Assembly (NCBI GenBank): GCA_021162265.1
Contig: JAGGZA010000036.1
Location: 1 to 6,276, forward strand
DNA from: Candidatus Aerophobota bacterium
GTDB taxonomy: Bacteria > Aerophobota > Aerophobia > Aerophobales > B3-G15
Reading direction: 5' to 3'
DNA length: 6,276 nucleotides
The position numbers were made by a program, and so were the translations under genes. Below the pieces are notes generated by a model. It ran no database searches and had not been told where the DNA came from. It saw only the letters and a program-made list of their open reading frames with translations. Below are positions 1 to 6,121 of this stretch, one piece after another; within the stretch, counting starts at the first letter, position 1, and each line of letters starts with the position of its first letter.

Positions 1-1
1 A

Positions 2-400
2 TATGATAAAATGTGTGATAAGATAATAGCTACCCTGCACGCTTATGTAGACCCTACTACGGGTCTACATCCCTACAACTTAGTATTACGCAAAGTAGAT
101 ATGCGATATGTTGGTCTTTACGGTGATCCCACAGGAAAAAAAATTGGTGATATCCTGTTTACTTTAAGGGAGCCTTTCGGTGGAACACATGGTGAACAAC
201 TTTCTACTGCCCAATGGGGAATTAGCTCCAATACCTCTCTTTTAATTATGAGAGGCCCTGGTATTAGGCCAGGTATTCAATTAAATCGGACAGTATGGCT
301 TGTAGATATCGTCCCCACAATATGTCAACTAATTAGAGTACCAGTGCCTCGACAAGCAGAGGGTGCTGTCCTCTATCAAGCTCTTGAAAGTTCAGTATAG
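2..400 (+). CDS. Alkaline-phosphatase-superfamily enzyme (phosphodiesterase/sulfatase-like), C-terminal part
   Basis: This is the C-terminal 133 residues of a gene that enters from the left; the frame is open to the window edge, so the ATG at 11 is probably internal. The reading frame contains GGTHGEQLSTAQWG, where the His (codon 188-190) fits the metal-binding His of the alkaline phosphatase superfamily (usually in a DHG-like motif). It is followed by a strand-like segment LLIMRGPGIRPG and then WLVDIVPTICQLIRVPVP. The tail QAEGAVLYQAL is typical of family members, which commonly end '(V/T)DIAPTI..LLG.P.P...DG..L'. Superfamily members hydrolyse phosphate or sulfate esters with two bound metal ions. 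The catalytic Thr/Ser and the other metal ligands would lie upstream of the window, so the substrate cannot be assigned. The gene ends at a TAG and is followed 12 nt later by an orphan ribosome binding site, suggesting it once headed or sat inside an operon. Confidence 0.8.
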   Translation, partial: YDKMCDKIIATLHAYVDPTTGLHPYNLVLRKVDMRYVGLYGDPTGKKIGDILFTLREPFGGTHGEQLSTAQWGISSNTSLLIMRGPGIRPGIQLNRTVWLVDIVPTICQLIRVPVPRQAEGAVLYQALESSV

Positions 401-412
401 CAAGACTACAGA

Positions 413-419
413 AAGGAGG
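413..419 (+). promoter_or_regulatory. Orphan Shine-Dalgarno site (AAGGAGG) without a gene
   Basis: A perfect AAGGAGG lies 12 nt after the stop codon of the phosphatase-like gene, the same arrangement as at 4280-4286, where a gene does follow. Here no ATG, GTG or TTG sits at a usable distance. The triplet ATA at 425-427, followed by TCT ACT CGG CAA AAG, is at about the right distance and could be a lost start codon. The 30-bp repeat begins at 441, so the gene this site served appears to have been cut away after a few codons. The site is clear; the lost-gene reading is inference. Confidence 0.5.
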
Positions 420-440
420 TTTAGATATCTACTCGGCAAA

Positions 441-470
441 AGACATGGTTCAATCTTCTGTGAAGTTGTC
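441..470 (+). repeat. 30-bp interspersed direct repeat, copy 1
   Basis: The 30 bases AGACATGGTTCAATCTTCTG followed by TGAAGTTGTC are identical to bases 6122-6151. The match stops on both sides (A versus T before it, T versus G after it). This copy lies 40 bp after the stop codon of the phosphatase-like gene; the other lies 15 bp after the stop of the last gene in the window. The inner 9-mer TTCAATCTT recurs in the right arm of the inverted repeat at 702-744. An exact 30-bp repeat is far beyond chance in a 6-kb window, so this is likely a mobile-element end or a dispersed intergenic repeat. Confidence 0.85.
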
Positions 471-701
471 TAGTTCTTTCTCGTAATTATTATACACTTT
501 TCTCCTTGACAATTGTCCTTCTATACCTCCTAATACAAGATGTTATAATAAATTTCGTTTCTCTTATTAACATCCTAGCTATTTTTTGTTAAGTTAGCTC
601 TTTTAAAAATAACTATGTTCCGATAAAAATTATATGTAAAATATTTTTAAAGTTTTTAGTTTTTTAAAGATTTTTCACTCAATTCAGTATCTAACAAGGA
701 A
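471..701. other. AT-rich non-coding stretch
   Basis: No reading frame with protein-like content is visible on either strand. The stretch is very AT-rich, especially at 600-680 with runs of T and A. It contains a TTGACA (506-511) overlapping a perfect 10-bp palindrome GACAATTGTC (508-517) and a TATAAT (544-549). The TTGACA-TATAAT spacing is about 32 nt, too long for one promoter. I see no gene start downstream that either element would serve. Confidence 0.6.
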
Positions 702-744
702 AAGATTGAATAATTTGACTCTCCGTGTCAAATTATTCAATCTT
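702..744. repeat. Perfect 18-bp inverted repeat with 7-nt loop
   Basis: The left arm AAGATTGAATAATTTGAC (702-719) and right arm GTCAAATTATTCAATCTT (727-744) are exact reverse complements separated by TCTCCGT. A transcript of either strand could form an 18-bp hairpin. No T-run follows it on the plus strand, so it is not a typical terminator in that direction. The right half shares CGTGTCAAAT plus flanking bases (724-737) with the sequence directly after the second 30-bp repeat (6151-6164, 13 of 14 identical), and TTCAATCTT with both repeat copies. It is probably a mobile-element or miniature-element (MITE-like) relic of the same repeat family. Confidence 0.8.
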
Positions 745-886
745 GAGAGCTCTGAAAAAGTACCCAAGATATTTTAAAGTGGGACAACTTTGTCGAAAAT
801 GCTTAATTTTTACTGATCTTATCCCTAAAAAGTCTTAGAATGAACCTAAAGTGGGAGGAATTTTTGAACAAATAGTTGAATTCTAA
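745..886 (+). other. Intergenic stretch with possible decayed coding remnant
   Basis: No intact gene is present. Read in the frame of the downstream binding-protein remnant, this stretch gives protein-like fragments such as ALKKYPRYFKVGQLC, IFTDLIPKK and NEPKVGGIFEQIVEF, interrupted by TAG (836-838) and ended by TAA (884-886). These fragments do not resemble the part of a family 5 binding protein expected just upstream of its RFRQA motif, so if real they come from a different gene joined here by a rearrangement. I do not recognise the family. A chance open stretch is a real alternative. Confidence 0.25.
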
Positions 887-1678
887 GTTTTTCGTCGTTC
901 TCAGGATGTTCGATTCAGACAGGCAATGTCCCTGGCCATAAACTGTGATGAGATAAACACCATTCTTTATTTTGGGAAGGCCATTCCCTGTCAGGTAACA
1001 GTACATCCTACGTAGCTACTACAAGAAGAAATGGGGTAAATCTTATGCTCAATATGATCGGGGGCGAATAAGTTACTGGATGAGGTTGGCTTAAAATGGG
1101 ATAAAAAGCATCAATATCGCTTAAGGCCGGATGATAAACCATTGGCAGTCACTATTGAATTCTGGCCGGGTGAAGGACCCAAGACGCGTATTTGTGAATT
1201 GATAAAGGATTATTAGGAGAAGGTTAGAGTAGAAGTAGCCATCAAGCCTGAGGAACGAAGTTTTAACGAAATACGCAGGAATGCAAATGAGGTCGATGTG
1301 AACGTATGGCATCTGGACCATAGCAGTAAACTTCGTGCTTATATTCCTTGGACATCTAAGTTCTTTAACTTTAAGAGTGAGCTTGGACAGGGTGTTCTCT
1401 GGCAGGACTGGTATGATACGGGTGGAAAAGCTGGCGAGGAGCCACCAGAGAAGATAAAGAGAATGTACAGGCTGATAGATGAGTGGACCATTGCTACCAG
1501 CAAGGAAGAATACAGACGATTGGCTCAGGAGCTTTTTGACTTTTATGCTGAGAACCTTTTCGTCATCGGAACAGTCGGTATGGCTCCCAAAGTCATTGTG
1601 GTCAAAAATAACCTGCGAAATATTCCGGAAAAGGCTTACTTTGATGCTGATGATACCTTCTGGAATGCACTTGCATAG
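887..1678 (+). pseudogene. ABC transporter substrate-binding protein, family 5, truncated and disrupted
   Basis: This is the C-terminal remnant (about 264 codons) of an extracytoplasmic solute-binding protein of the oligopeptide/oligosaccharide (SBP family 5) type, whose full length is usually about 600 residues; signal peptide and N-terminal lobe are absent. The family signature DVRFRQAMSLAIN starts at 905, followed by LYFGKAIPCQVTVHPT, KLLDEVGLKWDKKH, an RLRPDDKPLAVTIEFWP segment and the late FYAENLFVIGTVGMAPKV. Three lesions are visible. One extra base near 1013 puts SYYKKKWGKSYAQYD in another frame; one base lost in the G-run 1060-1064 restores it. A TAG at 1214-1216 stands where DYWEKVGVEV expects Trp. 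The longest unbroken piece is 1217-1678, and its first ATG is at 1298. Close relatives of this type bind plant oligosaccharides in Thermotoga-like bacteria, which fits the hydrolase next door. It is almost certainly non-functional. Confidence 0.9.
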
Positions 1679-1727
1679 CACAGTGGTTCTTAAAGAAGTA
1701 GAAAAGCTTTGAGTACGATAGGATTTG

Positions 1728-1777
1728 ACGGGGAAGTTCTATTTATATTATAAGAAGAACTCCCCGTGATTTTTCTT
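1728..1777 (+). terminator. Rho-independent terminator after the binding-protein remnant
   Basis: The arms ACGGGGAAGTTCT (1728-1740) and AGAACTCCCCGT (1756-1767) pair as a 12-bp stem with one bulged A, closing a 15-nt loop. The T-rich tract GATTTTTCTT follows at 1768-1777. It lies 50 bp after the remnant's stop codon and before the hydrolase, so it separates the old transporter transcript from the hydrolase operon. Its preservation next to a broken gene suggests the decay is recent. Confidence 0.85.
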
Positions 1778-1848
1778 GGAGTTAGATTCAGTAAATTTCT
1801 TCAGGGAACCGGTTTTCACAGAAAATAAGCGACATTAAAGAGGAGAAA
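1778..1848 (+). promoter_or_regulatory. Presumed promoter/operator region of the hydrolase operon
   Basis: The terminator ends at 1777 and the next gene begins at 1849-1855, so transcription of the hydrolase must start in these 71 bp unless there is readthrough. I see no convincing -35/-10 pair. The palindrome AACCGGTT (1807-1814), extended by flanking GG and TTCA, resembles a LacI/GalR-family operator with its central CG, but the right half is one base out of register with the usual TGNAANCGNTTNCA. It is only a candidate regulator site. Confidence 0.3.
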
Positions 1849-1854
1849 ATGACT

Positions 1855-4281
1855 ATGATAAAAGTGTATAGAACTCAAGATAGGTTTGTTATAGAAAATG
1901 ATCTAATTTGCTTTCTTTGGAGAATAGATTCCTCTTCTAAAGAAAAGGGAGGATTTTACCCTGTCTCGCTTTTTTATAAGCCAACAAAGGAAGAATTCTT
2001 AGATAAAGAGAATTTCTCCTGGTTTTTGATGTGTTTGAATCATCGCCAAGTAGACAGTAAAAATTGGAGGTTTTGTCACTACACTACGCGGACCATTTCC
2101 GATGAGAGAGAGGAAGCAATAATTACCCTGGAGGAAAAGAGGGATACCTTTCTTGAGGGAACAAATATTAAGCTCTTCATCCAGATTATAGAAAACAGCC
2201 CTCTTCTCCGCTTAAAATTACAAATAGTAGGCTCTTCTGAAAATGCACTTTTTCTCACCAGACAGGAAGGAAAACCTTGCCTGAAATTCCCCTTACTTAG
2301 CTTTACCTCTTTTGGCCATAATTATATAGGTAGAGAAATTAATCTTTCTCAATGGGATTCTACCTTTCATATGTATCGTCCTCTTCAAAGAATCGTTTCT
2401 GCTGATAACCTCAAGAAGGGCTCTTCGTTTAAAGGTCCTCTCTTTATTCTCTGTGGTTCTGAGAGAAAAAAGGGACTTATTTTAAGCTATGAACATGGTT
2501 CCACAGATCCGGAGAGCTTTTTAGAATTTTTCATCCAGGAGAAAAAAAAGAACACTCTTCAAATAAGCCTAGAGGGTAAAAAGGGAGTATACTTTCATCA
2601 TCAGCCTGTTACTAAAGAAAGATACTTTGATACTGCATGGATGGAATTAGGGCCATATGCAGGCAATCTGCCAGGAGCAAAGAAAATTTTCTGGGATTTT
2701 CTTTATCAGGGGATTGGTGAAAATTCCGCTACAAGAAGGCCATATATTTATTATAACACCTGGAGTTTACAACAGGCTTTTAGGGAAAAGGGGAAATCGC
2801 CGCTCTTACCCATCAACGAGGAAAGAATTTTAAAAGAAATAGAATCTTGTCACGAGATAGGGGTAGATGTCTTTGTTATTGATGTGGGTTGGTATGACAG
2901 ATGTGGAGATTGGCAGCCTAACACTCAGGAATTTCCCTCTGGTTTTAAGAGGATAAAAGATAGGTTGGATGAGTTAGGAATGAAACTCGGAGTATGGATG
3001 ACCCCTCAGCAAATAGCCGCCAACTCCAGGGTATATAAAGAACATCCAGAATTCACCGTTATTACTGACCAAAATGATAGGATCCATCGAAAGGATATCT
3101 GGGGGGAAGATGTATATACTTGTTGTTTTGCTTCTCCTTATGCTGATTGGCTTATAGAAAAGATGAAGGAAATGATCGATGAATATGGAGTCACTTATTT
3201 TAAATGGGACGGCGTTAGTATTATGAATTGTGCTTCAGACAAACATTTTCATGGTGGCTCCAAAACTTCACTCCAACAGAGAATAGAAGTGGGAAGGTAT
3301 CTCCAAATAAAGGAGATGATCAGAATAGCCAGAGAGGTGAGTGCTTATAACCCTGACGTTATTGTTGATTTTGACATCACTGAGGATAACCGGGCGGTAG
3401 GAATTGGTTTTTTATCAGGGGGAAGGTATTTTTTTATGAATCACGGACCATCTTACAGGGACCTCGGTCTTCATCGACCCCCTACCAAGCCTCCGGCAAT
3501 TTACACCAACACGTACGGGCCTTTTCGCGTTCGACAGATGAGAAGAGTTCCTTTTTATTATGGATCGATTATTCCTCCTATATTGCTTATGGCTCACTGT
3601 TATCCTCATAACAAAGAGGGATTTCAGGAATACAATCTTCACACTTCAATCCTTGGGCTTAATGGACTGTGGGGCGATTTAAGCCAGATGAGCAATGAGG
3701 AGATAAAGAGGGCAAAGAAAACAATTGACCTCTATAAGAAAGTGGCAGATGCTGTGGTATCTACCAGACCAAAGATAACTGGCTTTGTCGGTAGCTCTCC
3801 GGAAATCTACGAATTTATAGATCCGAAAAAATCTAAAGGCCAGGTAATTGCCTTTAGTGAAAAGCCATTGAAAAAGCTCTATCTCACTAAAAAGATAGAT
3901 AAGAAAAAATTTCTCTGCCTCATAGGCCAGAGCTACGAGCTTAACTCCTCTGGGAGGACCAGTATTCATTTTAGTTTTAAGCAGCCAGTATCCTCTCAGG
4001 CTGCTTTTATGATGGGAGCTCTTTATCCGAAGACAAGAATAATAAAGTCTACCTCTTCTTTAGAAGAGGTAGAAGAGATAAGCTCAAAAAAACTAAGGAT
4101 TGTCAATGGCAAACCAGGCCAACAAACCATAATTTGGGCCAAAGAAAGAGGCTATCCTGAAGTAACCACTAAAGATCCACAAAAGATCAGTTACAGAGTA
4201 GAGGAAAAAGAGGACTTTTATCTTATTTATTTAGAGGTAAAAGATAAGGGGATACAGATAATCATAAAAAATAAACGGTAA
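1855..4281 (+). CDS. GH36-like alpha-galactosidase-type glycoside hydrolase
   Basis: An 808-residue, apparently cytoplasmic protein with no signal peptide, built like GH36 (melibiase) enzymes. It has an N-terminal beta-sandwich (about 1-285), a TIM barrel (about 295-630) and a C-terminal beta domain (about 640-808). Barrel landmarks are YYNTW (299-303), IDVGWYDRCGDWQP (342-355), the FP.GFKRIKDRLDELGMKLGVW segment (to W381) and YFKWDGVSIMNC (448-459). Asp452 in KWD is the expected nucleophile of clan GH-D retaining enzymes. Two departures stand out: the usual IDD reads IDV (Asp343-Val344), and no Asp is evident where the acid/base normally sits (FFMNHGP, about 526-532). AGGAG at 1841-1845 is 9 nt before ATG 1855 but only 3 nt before ATG 1849, so I prefer 1855; the longer form adds two residues. 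The frame has no lesion over 2.4 kb, unlike its neighbours. Its stop overlaps the next gene's ribosome binding site. Alpha-galactosidase is the nearest label; the real substrate is uncertain. Confidence 0.85.
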   Translation: MIKVYRTQDRFVIENDLICFLWRIDSSSKEKGGFYPVSLFYKPTKEEFLDKENFSWFLMCLNHRQVDSKNWRFCHYTTRTISDEREEAIITLEEKRDTFLEGTNIKLFIQIIENSPLLRLKLQIVGSSENALFLTRQEGKPCLKFPLLSFTSFGHNYIGREINLSQWDSTFHMYRPLQRIVSADNLKKGSSFKGPLFILCGSERKKGLILSYEHGSTDPESFLEFFIQEKKKNTLQISLEGKKGVYFHHQPVTKERYFDTAWMELGPYAGNLPGAKKIFWDFLYQGIGENSATRRPYIYYNTWSLQQAFREKGKSPLLPINEERILKEIESCHEIGVDVFVIDVGWYDRCGDWQPNTQEFPSGFKRIKDRLDELGMKLGVWMTPQQIAANSRVYKEHPEFTVITDQNDRIHRKDIWGEDVYTCCFASPYADWLIEKMKEMIDEYGVTYFKWDGVSIMNCASDKHFHGGSKTSLQQRIEVGRYLQIKEMIRIAREVSAYNPDVIVDFDITEDNRAVGIGFLSGGRYFFMNHGPSYRDLGLHRPPTKPPAIYTNTYGPFRVRQMRRVPFYYGSIIPPILLMAHCYPHNKEGFQEYNLHTSILGLNGLWGDLSQMSNEEIKRAKKTIDLYKKVADAVVSTRPKITGFVGSSPEIYEFIDPKKSKGQVIAFSEKPLKKLYLTKKIDKKKFLCLIGQSYELNSSGRTSIHFSFKQPVSSQAAFMMGALYPKTRIIKSTSSLEEVEEISSKKLRIVNGKPGQQTIIWAKERGYPEVTTKDPQKISYRVEEKEDFYLIYLEVKDKGIQIIIKNKR

Positions 4282-4286
4282 GGAGG
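4280..4286 (+). promoter_or_regulatory. Shine-Dalgarno AAGGAGG that sets the oxidoreductase start at 4292
   Basis: AAGGAGG overlaps the hydrolase TAA stop (4279-4281) and lies 5 nt before ATG 4292. This identifies 4292 as the ancestral start of the oxidoreductase gene. The first ATG of its long open frame (4336) has no comparable site upstream. Confidence 0.85.
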
Positions 4287-4291
4287 TTTAT

Positions 4292-5307
4292 ATGGTTTCT
4301 AATTCGTAAGGTCGGGTTAGAGTAGGAATAATAGGATGTGGATCAGGAGCGGCCGGACGTGGAAGAGTCTCTTGATGTATGTAAAGCGTTTGATGGCGAT
4401 AGCGGAGGCAGAAATAGTCGCCTTTGCTGATGTCGTAAAGGAGCGCGCCCTTAAAAGAAAGGAGGAATTCTTTCCTGGAAATAATGGCATTTTTGTTTTT
4501 ACTGATTACAAGGAGATGATAAATAAAATTGATTTGGATGCGGTGGAGATAATCACACCCCATACCCTTCATCTTTCTCAATATTTGTATGCTTTAGAAG
4601 CCGGGCTGAATGTTCTTGTGGAAAAGCCGATGACTACCGAAGTTTCCCATGCGAGAAAACTTATAGAAATAGCCAGGGCCAAAAAAGCTCTTCTTGTTTC
4701 TTATCAACGTCATCACCTACCTATATTTCGCTATGTAAAACAGGTTATAAAGAAAGGAGAAATAGGAGAAATCAAACTCGTCTCAGCTTTTTTAGCTCAG
4801 GGGTGGCGTCGTATGGTCGAAGGCCAGTGGCGTGTGGATCCAACTTTGTCTGGTGGAGGCGAATTAATGGATTCAGGGAGTCATCTTGTTGATGCTATTC
4901 TCTGGCTCATCAACCTTAAACCAAGAGAAGTTATAGCTTTTGTAGATAATGCAGATTTAAAAGTGGATATCTTCTCCTCTTTCTCGGTTAAATTTGAAAA
5001 TGGAGCCCTGGCCAGTGTAGCTATTTGTGGGGATATGCCCGCTTGTGGTATGCGTGAGGGCCTGGCTATTTGGGGCACAAAAGGAGCTTTGTTTTTCCAG
5101 GAGAGGAAGCTCTTTCATCAATTTTCAAATGGAGACGTTAAAGAATCTTGCTGCTTGCCAGCATTTTCTGACCCGGATACCAATTTCATTCGGGCTATTT
5201 TCGTAAAGGAAAGGATTGAATCTCCTGGAGAATGTGGACTTAAGGTGGCAGAATTTACCAGTGCCATCTATAAATTTGCTCGAGAGGGGAGTAAAGTCGC
5301 TATCTAA
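4292..5307 (+). pseudogene. Gfo/Idh/MocA-family oxidoreductase with broken NAD-binding N-terminus
   Basis: Members are NAD(P)-dependent sugar or cyclitol dehydrogenases with an N-terminal Rossmann fold and a C-terminal alpha/beta domain. The start at 4292 fits the AAGGAGG before it. Codon 6 (4307-4309) is TAA where AAA would suit. Then the frame reads GRVRVGIIGCGSGAAGRGR, the expected first strand and glycine-rich dinucleotide loop. Near 4370-4374 one base is missing (TGA at 4373-4375), and the rest continues from 4375 as MYVKRLMAIAEAEIVAFADV. From there it is intact: DAVEIITPHTLH, the family hallmark VEKPM (about 4612-4632), and GGGELMDSGSHLVDAI with the conserved His at 4882-4884. The rebuilt protein is about 338 residues, normal for the family. 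An open frame from ATG 4336 (323 residues) looks complete, but its first 13 residues are out of frame and the dinucleotide loop is lost. A restarted, cofactor-less product is possible but unlikely to be active. It sits 10 nt after the hydrolase in an operon-like order. Confidence 0.85.
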
Positions 5308-5325
5308 AAGGTGAAATAAAAAATT

Positions 5326-5331
5326 AGGAGG
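5326..5331 (+). promoter_or_regulatory. Shine-Dalgarno AGGAGG of the TIM-barrel gene
   Basis: AGGAGG lies 6 nt before ATG 5338 and 18 nt after the stop of the oxidoreductase gene. It fixes the ancestral start of the last gene, although the frame closes after 45 codons. The tight spacing indicates that the hydrolase, oxidoreductase and this gene were co-transcribed. Confidence 0.8.
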
Positions 5332-5337
5332 AGAAGG

Positions 5338-6106
5338 ATGAAGATTGGATATCGTACCCCAGGACTAAGAGGTCTATCGATAAGGGAAAAGTTGGAGCTT
5401 GCTCGAAAATTAAGTTTGGCCGTGGTCGAACCGAGAATAGATGAAATTTGTGGTGAAGACAAAGTCAGGGAATGAAAAAGATTGAGTAAAGAGATAGGGG
5501 TTGAGGTAAATTCAGTGGGGATGGATATGAATATGTGTGATCCCACCCACGAAGAGGACAATATGCGAGATCTAAAGCAATACCTTAAATGGTGCATAAT
5601 GGCTGGCATAAAGATAGCCTTTAGCAGGTCTTTGTCCTCTTCATCCAATATTTCCCAGGAGGATACCTGGAGGATATGCACGAGAATGTTTTTCCAGGCA
5701 GCCCAAGAGTGCCAGAAGGAAGGAATTAAATTGGCATTGAGACTAATTCACCCTGTTTTATTCAAAATTTAGAAAGGGTAGAGCGTCTTTTAAAGAAGGT
5801 GGATCATCCTAACCTTTACGTGAATTTTGACCCTACCAATTATTATCTGGTGGGGAGCGATCCTCTTAGGGTGATTGAGCGACTGAGTAAGCGTATGATT
5901 AATGGGCATATAAAAGATGGCGTATATAAAAGTGATACAGAGGAGAAACACGTATAGGGTATGGCGATGTGGACTACAGGGAAATATTTCAAGCTATGGA
6001 GGATAAAGACATCCAGATAGCCATGCACATTGAACACTGCGAAACGAAGGGAGAGGTAAGCAGCGCCGTGAACTACGTCTTTAAGATCTTAAAGGAACTA
6101 AAGTAG
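5338..6106 (+). pseudogene. Xylose-isomerase-like TIM-barrel sugar isomerase/epimerase, disrupted
   Basis: Rebuilt across its lesions this is a protein of about 256 residues of the AP-endonuclease-2/xylose-isomerase-like TIM-barrel family, which isomerises, epimerises or cleaves sugars with a divalent metal. It begins MKIGYRTPGLRGLS and continues through EIGVEVNSVGMDMN. Lesions are: TGA at 5473-5475, where VRE-W-KRLSKEIG would have Trp; one base missing near 5743-5745, after which SPCFIQNLERVERLL continues; and one base missing near 5952-5953, after which IGYGDVDYREIF continues to the TAG at 6104-6106. Late family motifs are clear: LYVNFDPTNYYL, INGHIKDGVYK with the metal-site His-x-Lys-Asp, and AMHIEHCE. 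The first metal-binding Glu, normally in a stretch like 'LALE', appears as Arg (LALR). Gfo/Idh oxidoreductases and such TIM-barrel enzymes are often paired in sugar catabolic operons, which fits the order here. The longest unbroken middle piece is 5476-5772. Confidence 0.88.
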
Positions 6107-6121
6107 TCTCAAAAGTATTTT

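Noticed and set aside
506..549. A promoter made of TTGACA (506) and TATAAT (544)
   Set aside because: The spacing of about 32 nt is far from the usual 16-18, and no gene start follows. In such AT-rich sequence both hexamers can occur by chance.
783..794. GACAACTTTGTC as an inverted copy of the repeat's AAGTTGTC, making a transposon end
   Set aside because: Only eight bases match and the similarity does not extend, so it is too short to support a terminal inverted repeat.
1121..1681. A 186-codon open frame on the minus strand
   Set aside because: It lies opposite the binding-protein remnant, whose plus-strand translation matches a known family. The minus-strand protein has no recognisable motif and is a shadow frame.
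3415..3969. Two minus-strand open frames inside the hydrolase gene
   Set aside because: Both are antisense to conserved plus-strand coding sequence, show no family features, and have no plausible role.
1214..5475. An alternative genetic code in which a stop codon means Trp (TGA at 5473, TAG at 1214)
   Set aside because: All three stop codons occur inside genes (TAG for Trp, TGA for Trp, TAA for Lys), they coincide with frameshifts, and intact genes use TGG for Trp. Two TGG-to-stop G-to-A changes fit ordinary decay.
4288..5681. Minus-strand open frames opposite the oxidoreductase and TIM-barrel genes
   Set aside because: The plus strand carries clear family motifs over the same bases; the antisense frames are shadows.
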